Shown: positions 29,029 through 37,890, counted from the stretch's first letter. The stretch is DNA of 64,000 nucleotides from Pirellulales bacterium (GCA_020846145.1 JADLEL010000057.1:1-64000); one strand, 5' to 3'. Notes: a model not told the origin generated them from the sequence alone. Made by a program: numbers and translations.

Positions 29029-29394
29029 TCAGGCGGGAGGACAGCATCCGCCCGATTTTCTGATTTTGAGCGCTTTCACCGCATCGGCTTGCAACTCCGG
29101 CACTTCGGTAAAGCATTTCGCCAGGCATTCCAGAAGTTTTCGATGAAACGAGCTGCTTGCGGGCGACAAGGAATAATGGCTCCAAGTGCCCGTCTTGCGA
29201 ATCGTTACGAGATTCGCCTTTCGCAGGTAAGCCAGATGCCGAGACACTCTCGGTTGCAGGACATCGAGAATGGCGACGATATCGCCCACGCAGAGTTCTC
29301 CCTCGCGCAAGACGTGCAGAATGCGCAATCGCGTCCGGTCGGAAAACGCCCGGAACATGAGATCGACGCTCCCCTTCGATTCGTTTTTTTCCAT
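29029..29394 (-). CDS. arsR: ArsR/SmtB-family regulator
   Basis: FSDRTRLRILHVLREGELCVGDIVAILDVLQPRVSRHLAYLRKANLV; C-terminal GGCCPPA. Confidence 0.9.
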   Translation of the reverse strand: MEKNESKGSVDLMFRAFSDRTRLRILHVLREGELCVGDIVAILDVLQPRVSRHLAYLRKANLVTIRKTGTWSHYSLSPASSSFHRKLLECLAKCFTEVPELQADAVKALKIRKSGGCCPPA

Positions 29395-29442
29395 AGAGAA
29401 AATGCTCGCTTCAAAAAGTAGTAGAGTGTATGCAATTAATTC

Positions 29443-30138
29443 TTAGGCGGCTTCCATCGACTGCAAATCGCAGTCCTCGGCGATAATCTTTCCCTGCCCA
29501 AGCCTAAGAGTCCTTTTGGCGCGTTCCGCCGCCTTGGGGTCGTGCGTTACCATCACGATGGTTCGACCTTCCTCGTTGAATTCCTCGAAGAAGCCGATAA
29601 TCTGTCGGCTGGTTTCGGGGTCGAGGTTCCCCGTGGGTTCATCGGCGAGGATCACCGCCGGGTCGTTCGCAAGCATCCGCGCCAAGGCTACGCGCTGTTG
29701 CTGGCCGACGCTCAATTCACGAGGCTTATGTTCGATGCGGTCCGCCAAGCCCACTCGTTCCAAAAGCGCTATGGCTCCTTCCCGTTGAGTTCGCTCATCG
29801 GTTCCCGCCAGAAACATGGGGACTTGCACATTTTCCAAGGCGGTCAGATAGGGCACCAAATTGAAGGTTTGAAAGACGAAGCCGACGTGCTTCTTTCGCA
29901 GCCGGGCACGATGGTCCGAACTTAGATCGTAAATCGATTGGCTTTCGAGAAGGACTTTGCCCGACGAGGGAGAAAGCATCCCGCCGAGCATTAGCAGAAG
30001 CGTGCTTTTGCCGCTGCCGCTGGGACCGACCACGGAGACGAAATCGCCCTTGGGAATATGGATGCTTGCGTCATCGAGGGCCGTAACGGTTTGGCCGCGA
30101 TGCCGATAGCTTTTGCTGACATTTTCCATTTTCAACAT
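29443..30138 (-). CDS. ABC transporter ATP-binding protein (MacB/LolD type)
   Basis: GPSGSGKSTLLLMLGG, LSVGQQQRVALARML, ILADEPTGNLD. Confidence 0.93.
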   Translation of the reverse strand: MLKMENVSKSYRHRGQTVTALDDASIHIPKGDFVSVVGPSGSGKSTLLLMLGGMLSPSSGKVLLESQSIYDLSSDHRARLRKKHVGFVFQTFNLVPYLTALENVQVPMFLAGTDERTQREGAIALLERVGLADRIEHKPRELSVGQQQRVALARMLANDPAVILADEPTGNLDPETSRQIIGFFEEFNEEGRTIVMVTHDPKAAERAKRTLRLGQGKIIAEDCDLQSMEAA

Positions 30139-30141
30139 GGT

Positions 30142-31356
30142 TTATAGCTCCTGAAACGTGGCGCACGGATCGAGTTTGGCTGCCCGGCGGGCGGGAAAAT
30201 AACTGGAAAGCAACGCCAATCCGATGGAAATACCCAATGCCCAGAGAAACAAAATCGGCATGGGCAAGACGGGCACTCCGGCCAATTTCGGGCCGAGCGT
30301 CGCGGCCAACACGGTTCCTAATAGATATCCGCCGATCCCGCCGGTCAAACCCAGCAATAGCGCCTTGAGCAAAAATATTCGCAGGATCAGCGACGAATGG
30401 GCGCCGAGAGCCATCAGCGTGCCGATTTCCCGCCGCCGCTCGAAGACGTTCGCATACATATAGTTGGCAATGCCCGCCCCGCCGACGAACACGATGATGA
30501 CCAAAAAAATCATCGACAAGCGGGACATGAGTCGGTTCATTTTGATCTGCGCGTCGGCAATCTGCGTGATCGTAACGACCTTGGCGTCGGGCAGCAACTT
30601 GTTGATCTTGGAAACCAATCCGTTCGAGATCTCCTGGCAGCAGCCGATGACTTCGATGGCGTTGATGACGTCGCCTTTGCCGGAGAGTTCCTGCACTCGA
30701 TCGAGATGGGCGAAAATCCGCGAATCGTCGATGGTGCCGGTTTGCGGCAACACGGCCGTGACGCGAAAGGCTTGGCCGAGCAGTTCCAGCGATTGTCCCT
30801 CCGAAATCCCCAGCGCCGAAGCCACGTCCGAGCCGACCAGCGCTTCGTCTTTTTCCAAATCTTCGACGACTCGTTGGCGAACCAGGGTTTTATTGTCTCC
30901 GGGAGCAAACGGCAGCGTGGGCATCGCCCCGCAGCCGATCGGCCGGGAGAAAATGCCCGCCCCCTGCCACGCAGCCTTGGCTTGAAACTCTTTTTTCGGC
31001 AAGATGCCGGTCAGGTGGAATTTCAGGCCTTTTAATTCCACGGGGACGGAAAGTTTCGGCGAAACGTTGTCCAGTCCCTCGAGATTGGACAGCGCCAATT
31101 GATCGATATACTCCCGGGGGATCGTGTCGCCCTGCATATCCGCCGCGTAGTAATCTTGGAGGGTTGCCGACTTGGGCAATATCAGTACGTTCGCCCCGAG
31201 CGAGTCCATTTCGCGGGAAACGGCCTTCTCGGAATAGAAGGTGATGTTTTTAATGGAAACAATTACCGTGATGCCCAGCAGTATCGCCAGGAAGCTCGTG
31301 GCAAGCTGGCTTTTCCGCTCGAAGATTTCGCGCCAAACCAGGGTTCGCAAACGCAT
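30142..31356 (-). CDS. ABC transporter permease (MacB/FtsX type)
   Basis: N-terminal TM, large periplasmic region, ANVFERRREIGTLMALGAHSSLILRIFLLKALLLGLTGGIGGYLLG. Confidence 0.9.
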   Translation of the reverse strand: MRLRTLVWREIFERKSQLATSFLAILLGITVIVSIKNITFYSEKAVSREMDSLGANVLILPKSATLQDYYAADMQGDTIPREYIDQLALSNLEGLDNVSPKLSVPVELKGLKFHLTGILPKKEFQAKAAWQGAGIFSRPIGCGAMPTLPFAPGDNKTLVRQRVVEDLEKDEALVGSDVASALGISEGQSLELLGQAFRVTAVLPQTGTIDDSRIFAHLDRVQELSGKGDVINAIEVIGCCQEISNGLVSKINKLLPDAKVVTITQIADAQIKMNRLMSRLSMIFLVIIVFVGGAGIANYMYANVFERRREIGTLMALGAHSSLILRIFLLKALLLGLTGGIGGYLLGTVLAATLGPKLAGVPVLPMPILFLWALGISIGLALLSSYFPARRAAKLDPCATFQEL

Positions 31357-31374
31357 GGATTATCCTCCTCGAAA

Positions 31375-32190
31375 TTACTTTTTGGGTCCGCATCCGTTCG
31401 GACCGCATTTTCCGCCGGCACAAGGATCGGACTGTAGGGCCACAAGCTTCGCCTCGATAAAAGCTTTGGGAGCCGCGGAGTCGAAGGTCCCAACCAATGC
31501 GCCTGGGGCCAAAAGAACGGAAACGGGTTTCCGCGCCTTGGTGTCGATTTGAAGCTCTTTGAGAAATCCGGCTTCTCGCTTGTCCGTGGCGTTGAGCGTA
31601 ACGATCTCGGTCGCCTTGGCGAATTTCTCATCGGCCTGGAAATCCTTCACGCCTTGCGGGATGGCCGCTTGGCCGTCCGCCGCAACCTCGTACGCCACGC
31701 AAACAAACACCAGTTTGCGGCTTTGTATGGCCTTCATGCAAAGCGCCTCGCAGGGGCTGACGAACGCGATCGCGAGTTGTTTCTCGTCGAAGTTGCCTGG
31801 ATAGGCTTTCGTAACGGCTCCGCATGGGGCAATTGCCAAAATCAAGGGCATGGGGGCCTTGCCGACGTTGAAGCGATCGACGATCGCTTTTTCGTTGGGA
31901 TCGGTGATTCGCAACGAGACGACTTCCGCCGAATCGTCAAACTTGGCCGCGCCCGTTCGCAGCGTATTCCAAGACTTGTCGGTTTGGGCGTTTTTCTCCC
32001 TCCAGAAATGAATAAACAAATACTTGCCCGCTGTCGTAGAGTTTTGCATTGCGGTCTGTCCCGGACTTGCTTGACCAGAAGAAGTCCGCGCCGCGCCGGT
32101 CGTTGCGGGTGCGACTCGTTCTTGTGCCGATGCCGACAGGGCATGCGCCGTGGCAAGCGATGCAATGATTGCGAAAGTAAGATGCCTCAT
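31375..32190 (-). CDS. Secreted thioredoxin-fold-like protein with Cys-rich C-terminal tail
   Basis: Signal peptide MRHLTFAIIASLATAHALSASA; Trx-like segments (KYLFIHFWREKN; KLVFVCVAYEV); tail CAGGKCGPNGCGPKK. Confidence 0.7.
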   Translation of the reverse strand: MRHLTFAIIASLATAHALSASAQERVAPATTGAARTSSGQASPGQTAMQNSTTAGKYLFIHFWREKNAQTDKSWNTLRTGAAKFDDSAEVVSLRITDPNEKAIVDRFNVGKAPMPLILAIAPCGAVTKAYPGNFDEKQLAIAFVSPCEALCMKAIQSRKLVFVCVAYEVAADGQAAIPQGVKDFQADEKFAKATEIVTLNATDKREAGFLKELQIDTKARKPVSVLLAPGALVGTFDSAAPKAFIEAKLVALQSDPCAGGKCGPNGCGPKK

Positions 32191-32274
32191 GAAATAGTCC
32201 TCCATTATTGGGTAATTGAAGAAGTCATTCGTGAATTCGGCCGGGATGACGATTCCCCTTGCCGACGAAATGCG

Positions 32275-32403
32275 TTATTTTTCGGGGCCGCAACCGCCGG
32301 ATCCGCAACCGCCGAAGCCGCATGCGGCGCCGGCCTTTTGCATGGCCGCAATCAGTTCAGCCATGGCAAAGCGTATTTGCTTCACAAACCGGAATCTCCT
32401 CAT
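32275..32403 (-). CDS. Cys-rich microprotein (42 aa, or 36 aa from a GTG at 32385)
   Basis: Translated by eye: MRRFRFVKQIRFAMAELIAAMQKAGAACGFGGCGSGGCGPEK; GAGGAG lies upstream of the GTG; tail resembles the neighbouring Trx-like protein. Not in the ORF track. Confidence 0.5.
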   Translation of the reverse strand: MRRFRFVKQIRFAMAELIAAMQKAGAACGFGGCGSGGCGPEK

Positions 32404-32460
32404 CGCAGATGCCCGCTAGAATCCATGGAACGCACAAGCCCCATTCGTGCCTTTATAGCA

Positions 32461-32482
32461 TATATTCGGCTATCCGAATATA
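32461..32482. promoter_or_regulatory. Candidate ArsR-type operator
   Basis: Perfect inverted repeat TATATTCGG-ctat-CCGAATATA upstream of the microORF. Confidence 0.55.
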
Positions 32483-32525
32483 AAAAAGCAGGTTATTTTC
32501 GACACTTTAGCATGATTATCGGGCA

Positions 32526-32647
32526 ATCGCGAAAGCCCGAAAGGGCGAAAACGCGAAAAACAACCATTGGGACCATTTTTATTCAGGGCGGATATCGCGT
32601 TACCTCAAATACTTTTTCGCGATTTCGTTCTTTCGCGTTTTCGCGAT
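32526..32647. repeat. Long imperfect inverted repeat
   Basis: ATCGCGAAAGCCCGAAAGGGCGAAAACGCGAAAAA (32526-32560) versus CTTTTTCGCGATTTCGTTCTTTCGCGTTTTCGCGAT (arm ending 32647). Confidence 0.6.
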
Positions 32648-32722
32648 CCTTTGCTCGTTTTGAAATATGGACAATCCGATAACCATGCTAAAGTCTCTTA
32701 TTTTCGGATATTTTTTTGGATT

Positions 32723-33157
32723 TTATCCGAGTAAATCGGGCAATCGCTCGATAAACTCCCGAATTTCGTCGCGCACGCGGCGGTAGGGGGCGAGGCGTTC
32801 TTCTTCGGTTTTGGCATCGGCGGCAAGGCGCGGCGGATCGTCGAATCCCGCGTGCAACACCTTCGTTTTGCCGGGAAATACGGGGCAATTTTCGCCGGCG
32901 TGGCCGCAAACGGTAATGACATAGTCGAATTCGATGCCGGACAGTTCCTCGACCCGTTTCGAACGCTGCTCGGAAATATCCACGCCAACCTCGCGCATCG
33001 CGCGAACGGCATCGGCATTCAAACCGTGCGCCTCGATTCCGGCGGAATAGGCTTCCAGGCAATCGCTCTTGAGGAGCCGCGTCCAGCCTTCGGCCATTTG
33101 GCTGCGACAGGAATTGCCGGTGCAAAGGAACAGAATTTTGAGCTTAGCCGGGTGCAT
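32723..33157 (-). CDS. arsC: Arsenate reductase, low-MW phosphatase type
   Basis: MHPAKLKILFLCTGNSCRSQMAEGW; VGVDISEQRSKRVEEL; VITVCGHAGENCPVFPG. Confidence 0.93.
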   Translation of the reverse strand: MHPAKLKILFLCTGNSCRSQMAEGWTRLLKSDCLEAYSAGIEAHGLNADAVRAMREVGVDISEQRSKRVEELSGIEFDYVITVCGHAGENCPVFPGKTKVLHAGFDDPPRLAADAKTEEERLAPYRRVRDEIREFIERLPDLLG

Positions 33158-33179
33158 GATATCGTCTCGATTTGCGTAT

Positions 33180-33199
33180 ATATTTGCATAAGCGAATAG
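33180..33199. promoter_or_regulatory. Candidate ArsR-type operator
   Basis: ATATTTGC-ataa-GCGAATAG between arsR and arsC. Confidence 0.5.
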
Positions 33200-33214
33200 G
33201 TTGCTCAAAAAAAA

Positions 33215-33571
33215 TCAAGCCGGACAGATCGTTCTCAGGCGCGCGCGCACTCGGGCGCGGTCCTTGGCGAATCTCCCTTCTTTCCGGAAACATTGGGCAA
33301 GACAAGCCAGCAGCATCTCGTGGAATTTGCCGCGGGACGGCGTTAAGCGGTAATGCATCCAGATGCCTTCCTTGCGGACCACGACCAATCCCGCCTTGCG
33401 GAGGTATGCCAAATGCCGGGATACCGTGGGCTGGGGACTGTCCAGGATCGCGACCAGATGACATACGCAAAGTTCCCCCTCCTGGAGCAGATTGAGAATC
33501 CGCAGCCGGGTCCGGTCCGAGAGGGCCCGAAATATCGTCTCAGTTTCCGGTTGGTTCGTTCGCGTAATCAT
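33215..33571 (-). CDS. arsR: ArsR-family regulator
   Basis: LSDRTRLRILNLLQEGELCVCHLVAILDSPQPTVSRHLAYLRKAGLV; ELCVCxL metalloid-binding motif. Confidence 0.93.
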   Translation of the reverse strand: MITRTNQPETETIFRALSDRTRLRILNLLQEGELCVCHLVAILDSPQPTVSRHLAYLRKAGLVVVRKEGIWMHYRLTPSRGKFHEMLLACLAQCFRKEGRFAKDRARVRARLRTICPA

Positions 33572-33589
33572 ATTCGCTTAGGCAAATAT
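33570..33589. promoter_or_regulatory. Candidate ArsR-type operator overlapping the arsR start
   Basis: ATATTCGC-ttag-GCAAATAT. Confidence 0.5.
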
Positions 33590-33682
33590 ATTCCATTCTC
33601 GGCCGCAAGTCAATAGTGAAGCAAAGTGCGGACTTGCACGCGAGGCAAGTAAAGAAGGACTAATCGCCCGTTTCCCTATCCC

Positions 33683-35062
33683 CTATTCTTTCAGCGCCTG
33701 CACGATGCCGGTAAGCATCGCCTTGGCGTCGCCGAAGAGCATGAGCGTGTTGTCGCCGTAAAACAGTTCGTTTTCGATGCCTGCGAAACCGGGATTCATG
33801 CTCCGCTTGATGACGAACACGGTCTTCGCCTTGTCGGCGTCGATAATCGGCATCCCGAAGATCGGGCTGGACTTGTCGTGCCGCGCCGCCGGATTGATTA
33901 CGTCGTTCGCGCCGATGATCAGCGCCACGTCGGTCTCCGGCATGTCGGGATTGATTTCTTCCATTTCGATCAGTTTGTCGTAGGGGATTTCGGCTTCGGC
34001 CAAAAGCACGTTCATGTGCCCCGGCATGCGGCCCGCCACCGGATGAATGGCGAACTTCACGTCCACTCCTTCCCGCCCAAGTTCGTCGAACAACTCGCGC
34101 ACCCGGTGCTGCGCCTGGGCGACCGCCATGCCGTAGCCGGGAATGATGACCACCGACCGCGCGGCCGACATGATCTGCGCCGCGTCCTCGGCCGTCGCGC
34201 TCTTGACCGTCCGCTGTTCGACCGCGCCGGACGATGCTTGAACCTGCCCGAAGGCCCCGAACAGCACGTTGGTAAACGAACGGTTCATCGCCTTGCACAT
34301 GATGATCGAGAGAATCAAACCGGATGAACCGTCGAGCGCGCCCGCGGCGATCAGCAGTTTGTTGTCGAGCACGAAACCCATCGCCACGGCGGAAAGCCCG
34401 GCGTAGGAGTTCAACAACGCGATGACGGTCGGCATATCGGCCCCGCCGATGGGGATGATAAGCAGTACGCCGAACGCCAGGGCGAGGAGGATGATGATCG
34501 GGAAAAGGAACCACCAGGTGGGAAAAATCACGAGCAGTACGCCTGCCAAAAGCGCGACGCCCAAGAGCGAGAGGTTCATCGCGTTTTGGCCTTTATAAGT
34601 AATCGGCCGCGTGGGTATCCACTCCATCAATTTGCCAGCCGCCATCAAACTGCCGGTGAACGTGAGGAAACCCAAAATCACCTCAGCCACCAGCGCGCCG
34701 ATCTCGAATCCCGAAAGCGAATGATGCGCGGTCGCCTGCGACAAATAGTATTCCGAAGCTCCCACCAGACCGGCGGCCAGACCGCCGAAGGCATGCGAGA
34801 GTGCGGTTCGTTGCGGAACGGCGGTGAGCGGAACCATGGCCAACGGCACGCCGAGCACGCAACCGATGACGACGGGGATGGCGATCCAAGTATAGTTCAT
34901 CCCCGGTTCGAAAAGCGTGCCGCCGATTGCCGCCAGCATGGCGACGATGCCGGCGAACACGCCCCGCCGCGCCGTGCTGGGATGGCCCATCCACAACAGC
35001 GAGAGGATGAACAGAATCGCGGAGATCAAATAAATCGGCTGGATAATAAGATCGATATTCAT
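33683..35062 (-). CDS. pntB: NAD(P) transhydrogenase subunit beta
   Basis: VVIIPGYGMAVAQAQHRVREL, HPVAGRMPGHMNVLLAEA, GANDVINPAA. Confidence 0.95.
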   Translation of the reverse strand: MNIDLIIQPIYLISAILFILSLLWMGHPSTARRGVFAGIVAMLAAIGGTLFEPGMNYTWIAIPVVIGCVLGVPLAMVPLTAVPQRTALSHAFGGLAAGLVGASEYYLSQATAHHSLSGFEIGALVAEVILGFLTFTGSLMAAGKLMEWIPTRPITYKGQNAMNLSLLGVALLAGVLLVIFPTWWFLFPIIILLALAFGVLLIIPIGGADMPTVIALLNSYAGLSAVAMGFVLDNKLLIAAGALDGSSGLILSIIMCKAMNRSFTNVLFGAFGQVQASSGAVEQRTVKSATAEDAAQIMSAARSVVIIPGYGMAVAQAQHRVRELFDELGREGVDVKFAIHPVAGRMPGHMNVLLAEAEIPYDKLIEMEEINPDMPETDVALIIGANDVINPAARHDKSSPIFGMPIIDADKAKTVFVIKRSMNPGFAGIENELFYGDNTLMLFGDAKAMLTGIVQALKE

Positions 35063-35412
35063 GACTTGGTATTCTCCCGCTTCTTGAACATCTTCAACAT
35101 CCGGTCGGTCAAAATGAATCCGCTGACGATGTTCGTCATCGACGCCGCTACGGCCACCGCGCCCAGAACCGTGCTCAAGGTCGTTTCTTGCTTTCCGGCG
35201 AGTACGATCGACCCGACCACCGCGATCGCCGAAATCGCGTTGGTGAGCGACATCAACGGCGTGTGCAGCAGCCGCGAAACATTGCGGATCACCAGCAGGC
35301 CGGTAAACGTGGCCAAGGTAAACACGAATAAAAGCGTCATATAATGGGAGACGCTATTCGGCGATCCTGCCGGCGGAGTTGCCGCGATGAGTGGGAGAAA
35401 ATCAAATAACAT
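35059..35412 (-). CDS. pntAB: NAD(P) transhydrogenase alpha subunit, membrane part
   Basis: Small TM protein; FVFTLATFTGLLVIRNVSRLLHTPLMSLTNAISAI; overlaps pntB start. Confidence 0.9.
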   Translation of the reverse strand: MLFDFLPLIAATPPAGSPNSVSHYMTLLFVFTLATFTGLLVIRNVSRLLHTPLMSLTNAISAIAVVGSIVLAGKQETTLSTVLGAVAVAASMTNIVSGFILTDRMLKMFKKRENTKS

Positions 35413-35494
35413 GTTTCAAGGTTTCCTTTATTCGAAGTTCGATTCCAAAAAGCGAGCCGAAATGTCCCCGTTCCCGGCTAGCGAACACGATCTC

Positions 35495-36652
35495 TTACGA
35501 AGCCGCCGCGCCGAGCAACTGCTGAATTCGCGGATTGACGACCTGGCCGTCGCGCGTCACCAGCGTGTCGCGGATGATCTCGTCGTCGAGGTTGTACGTT
35601 ACCTTGCCGTCCTTCGCCAAATTCGCCAGGAAATTGCACAGATTCTTCGAGTACATCTGGCTGGCGTGAGTCGGCAGATCGGAAGGCAGATTCAAGGGAC
35701 CGAGGATCGTAACGCCCCCCTCGACCACGGTTTCGCCCCCCTTGGTCAGCTCGCAATTCCCGCCGCGTTCGGCCGCCAGATCGACGATCACCGAACCCGC
35801 CGCCATGCCGCGCACGGCCTCGGCGGTGATGAGCACCGGCGATTTCTTGCCGGGAATGGCCGCCGTGGTGATGATCGCGTCGCTCTCGGCGGCGACCTTG
35901 GTCAATAGCGCCCGCTGCTTGCGGTAGAATTCCTCGTCCATCTGCTGGGCGTAGCCGCCTTTGTCCTCGGCCTTGCCGGTTTCCAGTTCCAGCTCGATGA
36001 ACTTGCCGCCCAAGCTTTGGATTTGCTCCTTCACCGCCGGACGCACGTCGTAGGCCGAGACCACCGCGCCCAACCGCTTGGCGGTGGCGATGGCCTGCAA
36101 ACCGGCCACGCCCGCGCCGATGACGAACACCTTGGCGGCGGTGATCGTGCCGGCGGCGGTCATCAGCATGGGGAACATTTTGGTCATCTGGCCGGCCGCC
36201 AGCAGAACCGCTCGATAGCCCGCGATCGTTGCCATCGACGAAAGCACGTCCATGCTCTGAGCCCGGGTGATGCGGGGCAAAAGCTCCAGCGAGAAGAGCG
36301 AAACGCCCTTGGCGGCCAACTCTTGCGCCGGCTGAGGTGCGTTGAGCGGATCGGCCATGGCGATCACCACCTGTCCGGCGCGATAGCGGGCCAGGTCGGC
36401 CTTGCCGGTTTCGGGATTCGAGCCTGCCGCGCGGACCTGCAACAGCACCTCGGCGGCAAAAACGGCATCCCGGCTGGGAGCGATTTTCGCCCCCTTGGCC
36501 TCGTATTGGGCGTCGGGATAACCGGCTTCCAAACCGGCCCCCTTCTCGATCAAAACCTCCATGCCGGTCTTGACCAAAGCCGGCACAGAAGCGGGAATTA
36601 AGGCGACACGCCGTTCGCCGGGAAATGTCTCGCGGGGAATTGCAACGATCAT
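35495..36652 (-). CDS. pntAA: NAD(P) transhydrogenase alpha subunit, soluble part
   Basis: MIVAIPRETFPGERRVALIPASVPALVKTGMEVLIEKGAG; VFVIGAGVAGLQAIATAKRLGAVVSAYDVRP. Confidence 0.95.
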   Translation of the reverse strand: MIVAIPRETFPGERRVALIPASVPALVKTGMEVLIEKGAGLEAGYPDAQYEAKGAKIAPSRDAVFAAEVLLQVRAAGSNPETGKADLARYRAGQVVIAMADPLNAPQPAQELAAKGVSLFSLELLPRITRAQSMDVLSSMATIAGYRAVLLAAGQMTKMFPMLMTAAGTITAAKVFVIGAGVAGLQAIATAKRLGAVVSAYDVRPAVKEQIQSLGGKFIELELETGKAEDKGGYAQQMDEEFYRKQRALLTKVAAESDAIITTAAIPGKKSPVLITAEAVRGMAAGSVIVDLAAERGGNCELTKGGETVVEGGVTILGPLNLPSDLPTHASQMYSKNLCNFLANLAKDGKVTYNLDDEIIRDTLVTRDGQVVNPRIQQLLGAAAS

Positions 36653-36861
36653 GGCTGAAAAAACGATTTCCTAGGTAGGGTGGACTTCGCCCACCGCGGG
36701 ATATATGCAATCCGGCAAAATCAGTTAATTGATGCTGATGATGATGTATCAGAGGCAAAACGAGTTATTATGAACAAAAGAGTTATTCACGAAAACCCCC
36801 CCAAGTTGTGGAGAATGTGGTTTTTTTAGAAAAAACCGCGCATTCCTTCCCCACGTATCCC

Positions 36862-36890
36862 TTGCCATCCTGCCGATAAACAGGTAAATT
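36862..36890 (+). promoter_or_regulatory. Promoter for rplM-rpsI
   Basis: TTGCCA, 17-nt spacer, TAAATT; 28 nt before the rplM ATG. Confidence 0.45.
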
Positions 36891-36917
36891 GTGAGTTTTC
36901 CCAATTGAGGCGGTACT

Positions 36918-37367
36918 ATGACAGTAATGATGAAAAAGACGTTTGTGGCCAAAAAAGGCGAACATCAAGCCCACTGGTGGGTGGTGGATGCGACCGACAA
37001 AGTCGTCGGCCGTTTGGCGAGCGATATCGCCATGATATTGATGGGCAAGCATCGCCCCACCTACACGCCGCACGTCGATACCGGCGATTTCGTGATCGTC
37101 ACCAATGTCGGCAAAGTAACTTACACCGGCAAGAAGTGGGACCAGAAACAATACGCCTGGGTTACCGGTTACCCCGGCCAGAAGACCGAGAAGGCGGGCA
37201 TCCGCTTGCAGCGCCGGCCGGAGATGATCCTCCGCGAAGCGGTTCGCCGCATGTTGCCCAAGAACAAGTTGGCGTTCAAGATGCTTATGAAGTTGAAGCT
37301 CTATCCGGGCACGGAGCATCCGCATCAGGCACAACTGCCGCAACAAATCGAACTCGGTAAAAAGTAG
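36918..37367 (+). CDS. rplM: 50S ribosomal protein L13
   Basis: HWWVVDATDKVVGRLASDIAMILMGKHRPTYTPHVDTGDFV; VRRMLPKNKL. Confidence 0.97.
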   Translation: MTVMMKKTFVAKKGEHQAHWWVVDATDKVVGRLASDIAMILMGKHRPTYTPHVDTGDFVIVTNVGKVTYTGKKWDQKQYAWVTGYPGQKTEKAGIRLQRRPEMILREAVRRMLPKNKLAFKMLMKLKLYPGTEHPHQAQLPQQIELGKK

Positions 37368-37388
37368 GACCGGTTTGCCAACCTGTCG
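37365..37388. repeat. Family C, single arm at the rplM stop codon
   Basis: TAGGACCGGTTTGCCAACCTGTCG. Confidence 0.7.
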
Positions 37389-37449
37389 TTCGAATCGCTT
37401 CGTTTTTTCACTATTTTTTCTATCAGATTCGCAAAGCATTAGGAATCAC

Positions 37450-37848
37450 ATGACCGTACCAAGCAAAGATATTTTGGGCACCGGCCGGCGCAAGGAAGCC
37501 ATCGCCCGCGTCCGCGTGCGTCCCGGCGAGGGAAAAATCCAGGTCAACGGACGCCCCTACGACGAGTATTTCCCCATCGATCAGCAGCGCACCGCCCTCT
37601 TGGCCCCGCTCGAACAGACCGGCAAGCGGAACGAGTTCGACATCGTGATCCGCGTCGAAGGCGGCGGAACGCGCGGCCAGGCCGACGCCTGCAAACTCGG
37701 CATCGCCCGGGCGCTGAAGAAAATCGACGATACCCTTACGCCCGGCCTCCGCGACACCGGCATGTTGACGCGCGACAGCCGCATGAAGGAACGCAAGAAA
37801 TACGGTCTCCGCGGCGCGCGGCGCGGCACGCAGTTCTCGAAGCGTTAA
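37450..37848 (+). CDS. rpsI: 30S ribosomal protein S9
   Basis: GTGRRKEAIARVRVRPGEGKIQVNGR; GGGTRGQADACKLGIARAL; RDSRMKERKKYGLRGARRGTQFSKR. Confidence 0.97.
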   Translation: MTVPSKDILGTGRRKEAIARVRVRPGEGKIQVNGRPYDEYFPIDQQRTALLAPLEQTGKRNEFDIVIRVEGGGTRGQADACKLGIARALKKIDDTLTPGLRDTGMLTRDSRMKERKKYGLRGARRGTQFSKR

Positions 37849-37890
37849 CGCGTCGAGAAGTTCCGCGAACGTCAATTCCCATCACCCCCA

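Noticed and set aside
27898-29421. 507-aa plus-strand ORF
   Set aside because: Antisense to acr3 and arsR; biased composition.
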